Source: Neoarius graeffei (taxonomy: Eukaryota > Chordata > Actinopteri > Siluriformes > Ariidae). Taken from it: 64,000 bases of DNA. Below are positions 21,749-34,300 of this stretch, in pieces. The first letter of the stretch is position 1. Each line of letters begins with the position of its first letter. The notes under the pieces are model-generated. The model ran no database searches, was not told where the DNA came from, and was given only the letters and a program-made list of their open reading frames with translations. A program made the position numbers and the translations under genes. The stretch lies in assembly GCF_027579695.1 (NCBI RefSeq), contig NC_083570.1, positions 12,934,551-12,998,550 on the forward strand, in the 5' to 3' direction.

Positions 21749-22692
21749 TAACAGCGCAGTGCACAGACAGCAGTGGAGGACAGTGAGAGGATCTTTACTG
21801 AGCTGATCAGCTCCATGGAGAAAAAGTGCTCGGAGGTGACGAAGTTGATCAGAGATCAGGAGAAGGCTGAACTGAGTCGAGCTGAACGACTCCTGGAGCT
21901 ACTGGAGTCGGAGATTGCTGATCTTCAGAGGAGAGTCACTGAGCTGGAGCAGCTTTCACACACACACGATCACATCCATTTCCTCCAGGTAACACTCACT
22001 GTCTGATCTACAGAGCCAACTGTTCCTCACACACTCTCTAAAACACTGCTGATTTGCTCTGATGTTATTCGTTCCTTTGGTACACTTTTTAACTTCATGA
22101 TGTTTGTTTCTTTCTCTCTGTAGAGTTTCCAGTCTCTCTGTGTCTCTTCTGGACGTGAGGACTCACCCAGCATCACTGTCAATCAACATCTCTCATTTGA
22201 TGGAGTGAGGAAATCTCTCTCTGATCTGAAAAAGAGACTCGAGGAATTCTGCCAGGAGGAACTCATCAAAATCCCTGAACATGGTAAGAGGATCTGTTCC
22301 TGCTGGAGTGAGGGAAGTCTTTACTCGCTCGGTGACAGAGTGATGTCGAGGTGTCAGTCTTTGTTCCTGAGCACCAAAGCACTGCACAGTTTAGAGTTTT
22401 TAACACTCACCTGATTCAAGTCTTGATGATGAACTGCTGATGTGAATGAGTTTGTGTTCGAGCTGAGAAACTCTGCACTCTGGTGCTTCAAGACTGAAGT
22501 GTGACGTCTGATCTACACAAATTTCTGATCTACACACATTTCTGATCTTCACACAAGTGATGATTTACACAAATGTCTGATTTTATGGGTTTTACCATCA
22601 GACCATTTTATTTCTGTCTCCACAGTTGAAGACGTTCAGATTTTACTCTCAGAGCCAGAGAGCAGAGACGAGTTTCTGAAATGTACGTCTAC

Positions 22693-22739
<47 letters not shown>

Positions 22740-25206
22740 CTACACACACACACACCAACAAAATTCACAAAAACACATGTATCTACAGTACAACACATAC
22801 AGACGCACACACGTCTACAACATGCACAAATAGACGCGCATCTACAACATGCACAAACACACGCGCGTCTACAACACGCACAAACACACACGCATCTACA
22901 ACACGCACAAACACACACATGCATCTACAACATGCACAAACACATGCGTCTACAACACGCACAAACACACACGTGTCTACAACATGCACAAACACACACG
23001 CATCTACAACATGCACGCGCATACACACGCGTCTACAACATGCACAAACACACACATGCATGTACAACATGCATAAACACACACATGCATGTACAACATG
23101 CACAAACACACACACACCCGTCTACAACATGCACAAACACACGCGTCGACAGCATGCACACACACAGGCGTCTACAACATGCACACACACACGCGCGTCT
23201 ACAACATGCACAAACACACATGCATCTACAACATGCACAAACACACGCGTCGACAGCATGCACACACACACACACATCTACAACATGCACGCACACACGC
23301 GTCTACAACATGCACAAACACACGCGTCGACAGCATGCACACACACACACATCTACAACATGCACAAACACACGCGTCTAAAACATGCACAAACACACAC
23401 ACGCGTCTACAACATGCACACACACACACACACACACACACGTCTACAACATGCACGCACACACACGTCTACAACATGCACGCACACACACGTCTACAAC
23501 ATGCACAAACACACAAGCGTCTACAACATGCACAAACACATGCGTCTACAACATGCACAAACACATTCGTCGACAGCATGCACACACACACACATCTACA
23601 ACATGCACAAACACACGCGTCTAAAACATGCACAAACACACGTCTACAGATGCACAAACACACACGCGTCTACAACATGCACGCACACACACACGTCTAC
23701 AACATGCATAAACACACAAGCGTCTACAACATGCACAAACACACAAGCGTCTACAACATGCACAAACACACACACGAGTCTACAACATGCACAAACACAC
23801 ACGCATCTAAAACATGCACAAACACACACGTCTACAGCATGCACACACAGGCGTCTACAACATGCACACACACACGCGTCTACAACATGCATGCACACAC
23901 ACGCGTCTACAACATGCACGCACACACGCGTCTACAACATGCACGCACACACGCATCTACAACATGCACGCACACACGCATCTACAACATGCATGCACAC
24001 GCGTCTACAACATGCATGCACACACACGCATCTACAACATGCATGCACACGCGTCTACAACATGCATGCACACACGCATCTACAACATGCACGCACACAC
24101 GCGTCTACAACATGCATACACACACACGTCTACAACATGCACGCACACGCGTCTACAACATGCACGCACACACGCGTCTACAACATGCACACACACACGT
24201 CTACAACATGCACGCACACACGCGTCTACAACATGCACACACACACGTCTACAACATGCACAAACACACACGCGTCTACAACATGCACAAACACACACAC
24301 CTGTCTACAACATGCACAAACACACACACCCGTCTACAACGTGCACAAACAGACACATGTCTACAACATGCGCAAACACACACGCGTCTACAACATGCAC
24401 AAACACACACACGCGTCTACAACATTCACAAACACACACACACGTCTACAACATGAACAAACACACACGCATCTACAACATGCACCAACACGCACACATG
24501 TCTACACATGCACAAACACACACACGCGTCTCCAACATGCGCACACAAACACACACGTCTACAGCATGCACAAACACACATACACTTCTAGAACACACAC
24601 ACTCCACATAAATCTATGCTGTAATTAATATCTAACATGTTCACATTTCTCATGTGTTTAGATTTCTGTGATCTGACTCTGGATCCAAACACAGTAAATT
24701 ATCACCTCATTCTGTCTGAGAAGAACAGAGTGGTGGCGTACAGTGAGAGAGAGCAGCCGTACTCTGATCATCCAGAGAGATTTGATTCCAGGTGGCAGGT
24801 GTTGTGTAAGGAGAGAGTGTGTGGACGCTGTTACTGGGAGGTGGAGTGGAGCGGTAAGGGATATGTGGAAATATCAGTGTCATATAAAGACATCAGAAAA
24901 AAAGGAAGGGGTAATGAGTGTTGGTTTGGACGCAACGATCAGTCCTGGAGTCTGGAGTGTTCTTCTTTTTCTTCTCTCTCTTTCTATCACAACAACATTG
25001 AGACTGATCTCAGGGTTCCATCCCCCTCCAGAATAGGAGTGTATGTAGATCACAGTGCAGGAACTCTGTCCTTCTACAGCGTCTCTGACACGATGAAGCT
25101 CCTCCACAGAGTCCACACCACATTCACTCAATCTCTATACGCTGGGTTCAGGCTCGACTGGTGGAAATCAGGACCAACTGTGAGGTTGTGCGATCCAAAA
25201 AAATAA
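20267..25206 (+). CDS. ftr: finTRIM (fish-specific TRIM) E3 ubiquitin ligase, intact six-exon gene
   Basis: Exons 20267-20881, 21481-21576, 21755-21988, 22124-22283, 22626-22682 and 24662-25206 all have GT/AG borders. They total 1707 bp and stay in phase, giving 568 residues. The RING is C3HC4 (C15, C18, C30, H32, C35, C38, C54, C57). A lysine-rich tract spans residues 81-90; two B-boxes follow (CDFC..., and CSEHDEALKLYC). Exons 2-4 encode the coiled coil; the 96- and 234-bp exons are standard TRIM sizes. Exon 6 is B30.2/PRY-SPRY (LDPNTVNYHL, YWEVEW, RIGVYVDHSAGTLSFYSV). FinTRIMs are cytoplasmic ligases implicated in antiviral defence; B30.2 is the presumed ligand-binding face. Neighbouring units 1 and 3 are degenerate. 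Confidence 0.92.
21684..21746 (+). repeat. (GT)n microsatellite in finTRIM intron 2
   Basis: An uninterrupted GT run of about 60 bp ends 8 bp before the exon 3 acceptor and may act as part of its polypyrimidine region. Confidence 0.95.
22691..24600 (+). repeat. CA microsatellite and ~30-bp minisatellite in finTRIM intron 5
   Basis: A CA run is followed by some 60 or more imperfect copies of a unit such as ctacaacatgcacaaacaca with an acacgcgt spacer. Unit length varies through indels in the CA part. The array has few stops, giving open frames of several hundred codons in all three plus frames and long ones on the minus strand. These are artefacts of composition, not genes. Confidence 0.95.
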
Positions 25207-25963
25207 TGAGTTTTTGGTGTTTTATCGTCACTAATTTCTTGATTTAAAAAAAAAAAACTCCTTGTACATTTCCTTATTGATGCTCAATTGTGAAAAAAAT
25301 TGTGAACATTAAATCATTAAAAACACTAAATGTTAAAACTCTGCATTTAGCCTCAGTCTAGAATCATCAGTTACAGATATAAAGGAAATGAAATTGTAAG
25401 ATCTGAATGTACGGCCAATAAAATATAAAATCTCTACTGATTTCTGAAATTAGTGCAGCAAAATGCCTGAACTTTCTCTGAAGTCTGTATTTATTGGGTT
25501 TTATGTTTGTAAATATAATAATTTGTAATTTGGTAATAATGCATTGGTTAAAATGTTTACTGACTCTAATAAACCCTTAAAATGTGGATGTTTCACTCAG
25601 AAATATTTCATTACTAATAACCTGTTTTAGTCCTCAGAGAAATCTGGTTTGTTTTTTCAGGAAGAGGGAGACCAAAATAAAGCTTTCCAGGAATTTTCAG
25701 GATCATCCCCATGTCTTCATGTCTGTTCTTTTTTATGTCTTTAGGGCATCGCCTCTCCAGAATACAATCACAACAACAAACTTTACACAATCCGAGATAT
25801 TTTAAGATCCACATGAATAAAAAGATGATGTCTGTCCTCCTTGGTAATGGGTTCTAGAAACTGTAGTTACCTGCCACTATGGGGCAGTGAAAAAATATCT
25901 TGGATCATATCTCGATATGTATCTGTTACATGGAATATTCCAGGATTTTACACAAATACGATG
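25207..25963 (+). repeat. finTRIM 3' UTR and flank, duplicated at 63281-64000
   Basis: Untranslated sequence with several AATAAA-type signals (gccaataaaatat near 25410; ctaataaaccc near 25568). It matches the flank of unit 3 almost base for base to the end of the window, showing that the two units share a recent duplication. Confidence 0.85.
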
Positions 25964-26859
25964 CATAGAGCGGCGGCTACAATTATCGACACCTTAACGA
26001 TGTTTTGGCCGTTGCAAAAGAAGAAAAGACTTTCAATACGTAAATTGTGCATGAAAAATTACTCAAATTTCCACTGGACAAAAAAAATTAGTTGATTCCT
26101 GATTAATTAGCGCATCAGATCACATGACACTGTTCCACAATTATCGACACCTTTGTCCACAGTTATCAACACGTTTCTACAATTATTGACATCCAGATGA
26201 TTATTTATTCAAAAAAATAATCGGTACGTGGTGTTAGGGTAACAAAACATAGTTCATGATTGTTTTACATCGACTTATATTTACTACAAAATATATTTGA
26301 TTTAACTATATTGATGTGGGTGCTTACGTAAATTAGGAAGTAATTCTAATGTTTCTAAACAAATGAACTGACAATGTTTAATCCGTGTCAGAAAATCTTT
26401 TTGTTCCACTTTCTACCCACTTTTTTTGGACTTGCAGTTTTTTATTTTGGAGTGTATATATCAATCATACAACATATTGTCCATAATACAAGCTGTTCCC
26501 ACATCCATCACCCCTCAGCCCATAACCAGGAAGGGTCAGCTCCCTCTGGATTGGTCTGATTCTCACGATTAAAGAGACAATGCAAATCCTAACTAACTAA
26601 ACACATTATTAACAGAGACAGAGATAACAGGGTGTGACAAATAAATAGATACAATTCTATAAATACACAAAAACGAATGTGTCTCCTGAAAAAGTGTGTG
26701 AAATAAGTTATAAAGATAACAATAATAAATGGGAAAGAAAGAACAAGAAAAAAAGAAAAGGATCATAATATCACAGCCCCTTATCTCATTTCTACTCATT
26801 ACAATGTGCATCCACTTGGCCTTTACTCTGCTACATTTATAGAGTTAAGGTACATGCTC
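25964..26859. other. Unassigned flank with repeated acaattatcgacacc motifs
   Basis: Between 25964 and 26195 the motif occurs about four times (ctacaattatcgacacc, ccacaattatcgacacc, ccacagttatcaacac, ctacaattattgacatc). It may be a short DNA transposon remnant related to 10569-10990. The rest is AT-rich and probably includes the 3' UTR of the L1-like LINE that follows. Confidence 0.45.
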
Positions 26860-27683
26860 CACTTTAGGAGAAATGTTTCTGTTCTGTCCTACAGTCTATA
26901 TGACATCCTTTCATATGCAGCCACTTTATCTAATTCAGTCACCCGTTTTTGAACAGGGGGTTCTCCAGGTTTCTTCCAGTTCCTTAAGATGATTTCTCAT
27001 CCAATCATGATCGCAGTCAGTGTCCATTGTTTCAGTGGTTGTGGGAAAGCAGACAACACTTTACAATCTCCCAATATATATAACACTTAGGACAGAACCT
27101 AAATTGCCTTTTTATGACCTTGACAACGCAACAGTGAACCTTTATCCAATATTGATTTATCTTGGTGCATGACCATAGCGCATGCACCAATGTACCTTCA
27201 TCCATACCACACTTCCAGCAAGAACCCGAGTCTGAAGCTAAGTCTGAAGAGCCTATTTGGGGTCCAATAAAATCTGTGAAGGATTTTAAATTGAATAAGT
27301 CTCATCCTCAGATCCCTCTACATTATCCAGTAGTTACCACAAATCCTAACCCAGTCCTGTTCATCAAATGATCCCCCCCCCCAAATCCCTTTCTCAGGAA
27401 AGTCTAAGGGCCAACAATCCAACATCTCCATATTCCATCAGTATCCTATAATATTTGGCTGCTTCATGTCCACCACCCAGTACCTGAAGGATTTTATCTA
27501 GCTTATCTGCTGGCTTTGGGGAGTACACACTCAACCTTTGTAAGACATGGCATAGTTGAAGATATCTCCAGAATTGGGTTTGAGGTAGATAATTTTGTTT
27601 TTTTTAGTTCATCAAATGATTTAAGTGTATTGTTGCTGTATAAGTTTTCTAATCTAAGGATACCACTTTCTACCCACTCTTTC
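26860..27683 (-). pseudogene. L1-like ORF2 C-terminal region
   Basis: The minus strand reads NTLKSFDEL and then MRLIQFKILHRFYWTP with RLFR, followed by HALWS-like remnants and WKKPGEPPV and VAAYERMSYRL, all hallmarks of the ORF2 C-terminus of fish L1/Tx1 LINEs. It has multiple stops and frame changes. The left end marks the approach to the LINE 3' end. Confidence 0.75.
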
Positions 27684-29130
27684 TGTCAGAAATAGCAAGC
27701 TGAAGTGAAGTGAGGACCCAAGAGCAGACTCAAAACAGGCAGTGTACGGAGAAGAGTTTTAATGAAGTAGAGGACAGAGGTACAATAGGCAAACATCAGG
27801 CAAAAATCAGTGGTCAAAGAACAGGCCAAGAGGTCAAGACACAGAAGAGTAGGCAGGCATGGTCAGGGACAAAAACAGGACAGAAAAATCTCCACAAAAA
27901 CTGAAGAAAACAGGGACAAGGGAAACCCAGGCAGAGGAAGCAAAAAACACAATCCAGAAGAACAGGCAGGTAAAACAAAGGCAAAAACTGGACAGAAAAC
28001 TAGACCAAAAAAAAAAAAAACATAGAACAATACAGGCAGGGGGACTTGAGAAGTCATAATACTAAAGGGCTATAGCAAGATAAGGAAAGTCTGCAAGAGA
28101 CAGTCTGGCAACTAGAGTTCTTCTTCTTCTTCTTCTTCTTCTTTTTGGTTTTTATGGCGGTTGGCAGCTTAGCATAAAAGCAGCATTACCGCCACTTGCT
28201 GGACTGGGGTGTGGTTCAGAAGCCTATTCTATCCCTATAAGGATGGGAGTAAATAAAGAAATAAACTAAAATAAAATTGGGAATTAATAAAAAGGAAAAA
28301 GAACTAAATTCTGTGAATAAGGCCTGTATTTTTGAGAAATCTAAACAAAAAGTTGAAGCAAATATCTCCTGGACTTCTTCGTAAAATTTCCTTCAGGTCT
28401 AGTCTCAACTTTTCCCTTTCCAGCTGTTCCATTAATATTTGTCTTTCTTCCTGGTACTTGCGACAATGACAGAGCACATGCTCTACAGACTCTGGGCTAC
28501 CACAGAACTCACAATTTCCATCAGCATGTTTTTTAATTATCACTAAGGTGCTGTTAAGTCTTGTGTGTCCAAATCTCATTCTAGAGAGCATATCTTCCTC
28601 CCCCTTACTCCTGTTTGAAGATCTAGGCCGTCCTATGATGCCCTGGATATTATGGAAGTGTCTTCCTGTTTGCCCACTATCCCATTGGGTTTGCCATCTT
28701 TCTCTCATTCTCTGCTTTACTATGCTTTTGATTTCAAACTTGCTGTAGTCCACCTCTAAATCTATATTATCATTACCAGCCGCCTCCTTAGCACACTTGT
28801 CAGCAAATTCATTGCCAACCACACCTAAGTGGGCAGGAACCCATACAAATGATAATTTAACCCAGTGGTTCCCAAACTTTTTGGCTGGGGACCCCCTTTT
28901 GGACTTCAGAATATTTTTGGGACCCCCTGACATCGACCCCCCCACCACCACCACCACCACCCATTATGCAGTGTGTAGTGTAGTAATAATAACCATAATA
29001 ATAATAATAATAATAATAATCAGACGGATATTAAAGTTGCTATTTTTTATTCACAGAAGAGCATTATCCACAAAAGAGCATTGCACAGCATAATAAAACA
29101 GAACATTACACAGAACATCAGAATATTTTT

Positions 29131-30969
29131 TCAGTGACTTGTGTGTGCTTGCTTTTCAGTACAGAGTTTTTCAAATCTTGGTGATAACTGTGGGATCGCC
29201 GCCCTTAGTTCGTTTTCAATGTTCAACTTTGCCCTGTATTTGGTCTTGATGGAGGCCACTGCAGAAAAGCCCACCTCACAGAGGTAGGATGTGGCAAAAG
29301 GGAGGAGTATGGCCACAGCCTTTCCACCCAACAGTGGGTAGTCTTTTTCCACCCCAATCCAAAAGGCAGACAGTGACTTGGCCCTAAACTGCTGTTTGTA
29401 TCCTATGTCTGAGGTCACATCAATGAACTGTTCCTGTTCAGTAACACTGAGATGAGCAGGTGGCCTTGTATTGAAGGGGTCTGTGATCCATTCATAGTGT
29501 GCCAAATCCATAACAGGAAAGTACCTCTGAAAATGTTGTTGGAGGGCAAAAATGTGTGAACGAATGCATGGCATGATTGTGTTGTGACTGTTGGTGTTAT
29601 GGAGAAATGAATGCAAGTTCTGAAAGCAATCTGTTGTTCCCTCCTCAATCATCTTTCCCCACAGTTCCAATTTCCTTGTAAATGACTCCATTTTAGCGAC
29701 AAGCTGAGGGAGATGGGTGTTGGGTCCTTGCATTTGCAGATTCAGTTCGTTCAGTTTTTGGAAAATGTCACTGAGGTAGGCAACTGTCATCAGGAACCGT
29801 TCGTCGTTGTAACAGAATGCCAGTGCATGATTCTCCTCCTCGAGAAAAATCCGTATCTCCTCTCGCAGCTCAAACACCCTGTTCAATACCTTCCAACGTG
29901 ACAGCCATCGCGCTTCGCTGTGAAACAGAACTGCCGTGTGTTTGGAGCCCATTTCTTCACAGAGAGCAGCAAAGAGTCGAGCTTTAACAGGGCGTGTTTT
30001 GATATAATTGACAGTGGTGATTACGTCCGTCATCACCTTGTTCAGTTCGGGACTCACCTGCTTCGATGCCAACGCTTCTCGGTGAATCATACAGTGGGTC
30101 CACTGCACATTGGGGGACACACGCTTTATGAGCGCTTGTAGCCCACTGCGCTTCCCAGCCATAGCCTGAGCTCCATCCGTACACACTCCAACACAGCACT
30201 CCCACTTCAATTTTGCCTCTTGCAAATAAGTGTCAATCACTCGGAACAGTTCATCAGCAGTGGCTCGTGTTTTCACCTCCTTGCAGAATAGCAGATCCTC
30301 TCTCATGTCCTCTGTATCAACGAAACAGATGTACGTGATTAATAAACAGTCTCGGTTGCTGTCAGTGGCTTCGTCGACCTGCAGAGCAAACCGGGTGCTT
30401 GCACGTACTCGGTCGGTGAGCTGCTCCTCAATGTCGCCAGCGATGTCATGTATGCGTCTTCCAATCGTATTATTTGAGAGGGGGATCGCCCGTAACTTGT
30501 TTGCTGTTGCCTCGTCGACCATGGTCCTCACCATTTCAATGGCACAGGGCAGGATCACCTCCTCCGCTTCTGTGTGTGGCTTCTTGCTCTGCGCAAGGAG
30601 GTAGGCCACTTTGTAGGAGGCGAGCTGGGCACTGACATTGACAGACGCAACTTTAGTGAAGTTCACCCGTTGTGCCTGAAAGTTCAAAAGTTTCCTCCGA
30701 AAGAATTCAACCGGCTTGTCCTTGTGCTCGGGGTGTGCCGTGTCCAGGTGACGCTTCAGCTTGTTTGGCTTTAAACTTTCTGTCGCCAGCACCTTCAGAC
30801 AGAGAACACACTGCGGTCGTTCCTCACCACCCACCAATGTGCTCGTAAAGCCCATTTCGATGTATGCATCATCATACCGCCTTATCTTTTTCGCTGCCGA
30901 AGTGCATGGGAACTCGTCCTTTGCAGCAGCCTTGCGTTTTGTAGGAAGCATGCGTAGAAACTTGTCCAT
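29131..30969 (-). CDS. hAT (Charlie/ZBED-like) transposase, intact
   Basis: This 612-codon frame encodes a hAT transposase. A BED-type zinc finger lies near the N-terminus (C54, C57, H74, H79 in the stretch QCVLC...HLDTAH). The RNase H-like catalytic core shows D in FALQVDEATD, D in GVCTDGAQAM and the conserved SEARWLSRW stretch. The C-terminal dimerisation region includes ATSYLCEVGFSAV. The whole frame is open, unlike most genomic hAT copies. Related host genes (ZBED5-type) derive from such transposases. Its location inside a flanked transposon and the lack of introns favour a mobile element over a domesticated gene. Confidence 0.92.
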   Translation of the reverse strand: MDKFLRMLPTKRKAAAKDEFPCTSAAKKIRRYDDAYIEMGFTSTLVGGEERPQCVLCLKVLATESLKPNKLKRHLDTAHPEHKDKPVEFFRRKLLNFQAQRVNFTKVASVNVSAQLASYKVAYLLAQSKKPHTEAEEVILPCAIEMVRTMVDEATANKLRAIPLSNNTIGRRIHDIAGDIEEQLTDRVRASTRFALQVDEATDSNRDCLLITYICFVDTEDMREDLLFCKEVKTRATADELFRVIDTYLQEAKLKWECCVGVCTDGAQAMAGKRSGLQALIKRVSPNVQWTHCMIHREALASKQVSPELNKVMTDVITTVNYIKTRPVKARLFAALCEEMGSKHTAVLFHSEARWLSRWKVLNRVFELREEIRIFLEEENHALAFCYNDERFLMTVAYLSDIFQKLNELNLQMQGPNTHLPQLVAKMESFTRKLELWGKMIEEGTTDCFQNLHSFLHNTNSHNTIMPCIRSHIFALQQHFQRYFPVMDLAHYEWITDPFNTRPPAHLSVTEQEQFIDVTSDIGYKQQFRAKSLSAFWIGVEKDYPLLGGKAVAILLPFATSYLCEVGFSAVASIKTKYRAKLNIENELRAAIPQLSPRFEKLCTEKQAHTSH

Positions 30970-31313
30970 GTTGTCATAAAGTCGCCGTCCGATGTTTTGT
31001 TCTGAATCTCAAAATAGGGACCTGTTTTATACAGTTTGTATTCACAGGAGGAGGGTTTGCTAATAACAACAACAATATCAGAGCAATCCAACAGATTGGC
31101 GGTTTAGCATAAATTGAATGGAATGACCGTGGCAGCTATACACTGAATGAAATTCATATTGGAGGGCGGGGAGCGATTATGGAGTGAAAGGGGGTGATTG
31201 GGTTCTATAGACTGATTTAATGACTCTCTGCCGGCTGACGCATTACCAACATTCTGACGCCATTCAAAACATTCCAATGCCTGTTTTTTTTTCTGTGTTA
31301 TGCAAACAGTCCC

Positions 31314-34300
31314 CCCCCCTCCTAGAACTGCCACCTTATTGTGGTGGAGGGGTTTGTGTGCTTGAATGATCCTAGGAGCTATGTTGTCGGGGGCATTATG
31401 CCCCTGTTAGGGTTTCCCAAGGCAGACAGGTCCTAGGTGACAGGCCAGACCAAGAGCAGTTCACCAAAAAACCCCTATGGAGAAAAAATCCAGGACCATG
31501 ACGTCGCCCGGTAGGACACAGCCGGGGCCCCACCCTGGAGCCAGGCCCGGGGTTGGGGCTCGTATGCGAGCGCTTGGTGGCCGGGCCTTTGCCCATGGGG
31601 CCCGGCCGGGCTCAGCCCGAAGAGGTGACATGGGCCCGACCTCCTGTGGGTTCACCACCCACAGAGGTAGCAGTAGGGGTTTGGTGCAGTGTGGATTGGG
31701 TGGCAGTCGAAGGCAGGGGCCTCGACGACCTGATCCCCGGACACAGCGACTGGCTGTTGGGACATGGAATGTCACTTCGCTGGGGGGGAAGGAGCCTGAG
31801 CTTGTGCGGGAGGTTGAGAGGTACCGGCTAGAGATAGTCGGGCTCACCTCCAAGCACAGCTTGAGCTCTGGAACCCAGCTCCTCGAGAGGGGCTGGACTT
31901 TCCACTTCTCTGGAGTCGCCCGTGGTGAGCGGCGGCGGGCTGGTGTGGGCTTCCTTATAGCTCCCCAGCTCAGCCGCCATGTGTTGGAGTTTACCCCAGT
32001 GAACGAGAGGGTCGCCTCTCTGCGCCTTCGGATTGGGGAGAGGGCTCTTGCTGTTGTTTGTGCCTACGGGCCAAATAGCAGTATAGAGTATCCAGCCTTC
32101 TTGGAGTCCCTGGGAGAGGTACTGAGGGGTGCTCAGACTGGGGACTCCATTGTGCTACTGGGGGACTTCAATGCTCACGTGGGCGATGACAGTGACACCT
32201 GGAGGGGCGTGGTTGGGAGGAACGGCCTCCCCGATCTGAACCCGAGTGGTGTTTTGTTATTGGACTTCTGTGCTAGTCACAGTTTGTCCATAACGAACAC
32301 CATGTTCGAGCATAGGGGTGTCCATAAGTGCACGTGGCACCAGGACACCTTAGGTCGGAGGTCGATGATCGACTTTGTAGTCGTGTCATCTGATCTCTGA
32401 CCCTATGTCTTGGACACTCGGGTGAAGAGAGGGGCTGAGTTGTCAACTGATCACCACCTGGTGGTGAGTTGGATCCGCTGGCGGAGGAGGAAGCTGGACA
32501 GACCTGGCAGGCCCAAACGTATGGTGAGGGTCTGCTGGGAACGTCTGGCCGAGCACTCTGTTGGGGAGGTCTTTAACTCCCACCTCCGGGAGAGCTTTTC
32601 CCAGCTTCCGAGGGAGGCGGGGGACATTGAGTCTGAGTGGACCATGTTCTCTACCTCCATTGTGGATGCAGCTGTTCGGAGATGTGGCCGTAAGGTCTCC
32701 GGTGCCTGTCGTGGCGGCAATCCCCGAACCCGGTGGTGGACACCGGAAGTAAGGGATGCCGTCAAGCTGAAGAAGGAGTCCTATCGGGCCATGTTGACCT
32801 CCGGGACTCCTGAGGCAGCCGACGGGTATCGGCAGGCCAGGCGTGCTGCAGCTCGGGCAGTTGCGGAGGCAAAAACTCGGAACTGGGAGGAGTTCGGGGA
32901 GGCCATGGAGAAGGACTATCGGTCGGCCTCGAAGAAATTCTGGCAAACCGTCCGGCGCCTCAGGAGGGGGAAGCAGTACTCTGCCAACACTGTTTACAGT
33001 GCGGGTGGGGAGCTGTTGACCTCGACTGGGGACATTGTCGGGCGGTGGAAGGAATACTTTGAGGATCTCCTCAATCCCACCGTCATGTCTTCCACTGAGG
33101 AGACTGAGGCTGATGACTCAGAGGTGGACTCGTCCATTACCCAAGCCGAAGTCACTGAGGTGGTTTGCAAGCTCCTCGGTGGCAAGGCACCGGGGGTGGA
33201 TGAGATCCGCCCTGAGTATCTCAAGTCTCTGGATGTTGTGGGGCTGTCTTGGTTGACACGCCTCTGCAACATCGCGTGGCGGTCGGGGACAGTGCCTCTG
33301 GAGTGGCAGACTGGGGTGGTGGTCCCTCTTTTTAAGAAAGGGGACCGGAGAGTGTGCTCCAATTATAGGGGAATCACACTTCTCAGCCTCCCAGGGAAAG
33401 TTTACTCCAGGGTACTGGAGAGGAGAATTCGACCAATAGTCGAACCTCGGATCCAGGAGGAACAATGCGGTTTTCGTCCTGGTCGCGGAACACTGGACCA
33501 GCTCTATACCCTTCATAGGGTGCTCGAGGGTTCATGGGAGTTTGCCCAACCAGTCCACATGTGCTTTGTGGATCTGGAGAAGGCATTCGACCGTGTCCCC
33601 CGTGGTATTCTGTGGGGGGTGCTTCGGGAGTATGGGGTTCGGGGCTCTTTGCTAAGGGCTGTCCGGTCCCTGTACGAACGGAGCAGGAGTCTGGTTCGCA
33701 TTGCCGGCAGTAAGTCAGACCTGTTCCCAGTGCATGTTGGACTCCGTCAGGGCTGCCCTTTGTCACCGGTTCTGTTCATAATTTTTATGGACAGAATTTC
33801 TAGGCGCAGCCAGGGGCCGGAAGGAATCCTGTTTGGGAACCACAGGATTTCATCTCTGCTTTTTGCGGATGATGTTGTCCTGTTGGCTTCTTCAAACCAG
33901 GACCTTCAGCATGCACTGGGGCGGTTTGCAGTCGAGTGTGAAGCGGCTGGGATGAGAATCAGCACCTCCAAGTCCGAGGCCATGGTTCTCGACCGGAAAA
34001 GGGTGGCTTGCCCTCTCCAGGTTGGTGGAGAAGTCCTGCCTCAAGTGGAGGAGTTTAAGTATCTCGGGATCTTGTTCACGAGTGAGGGAAGGATGGAGCG
34101 TGAGATCGACAGGCGGATCGGTGCAGCCTCCGCAGTGATGCGGTCGCTTTACCGGTCCGTCGTGGTGAAGAAGGAGCTGAGCCAAAAGGCGAAGCTCTCA
34201 ATTTACCGGTCGATCTACGTTCCGACTCTCACCTATGGTCATGAGCTTTGGGTAATGACAGAAAGAACAAGATCGCGGATACAAGCGGCTGAAATGAGTT

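Noticed and set aside
22800..24560. CRISPR-like appearance of regularly spaced short repeats
   Set aside because: The spacers are not unique; the whole unit is repeated with slippage in CA runs. The context is a vertebrate intron.
22736..24628. Open frame of 630 codons and other long frames rich in Thr/His/Cys
   Set aside because: It is a translated minisatellite inside a finTRIM intron. All three plus frames are open for hundreds of codons because the repeat lacks stop triplets; no start context, domain or exon structure supports it.
30230..30604. Plus-strand open frames within the hAT transposase
   Set aside because: Shadows of the minus-strand transposase, with no recognisable motifs.
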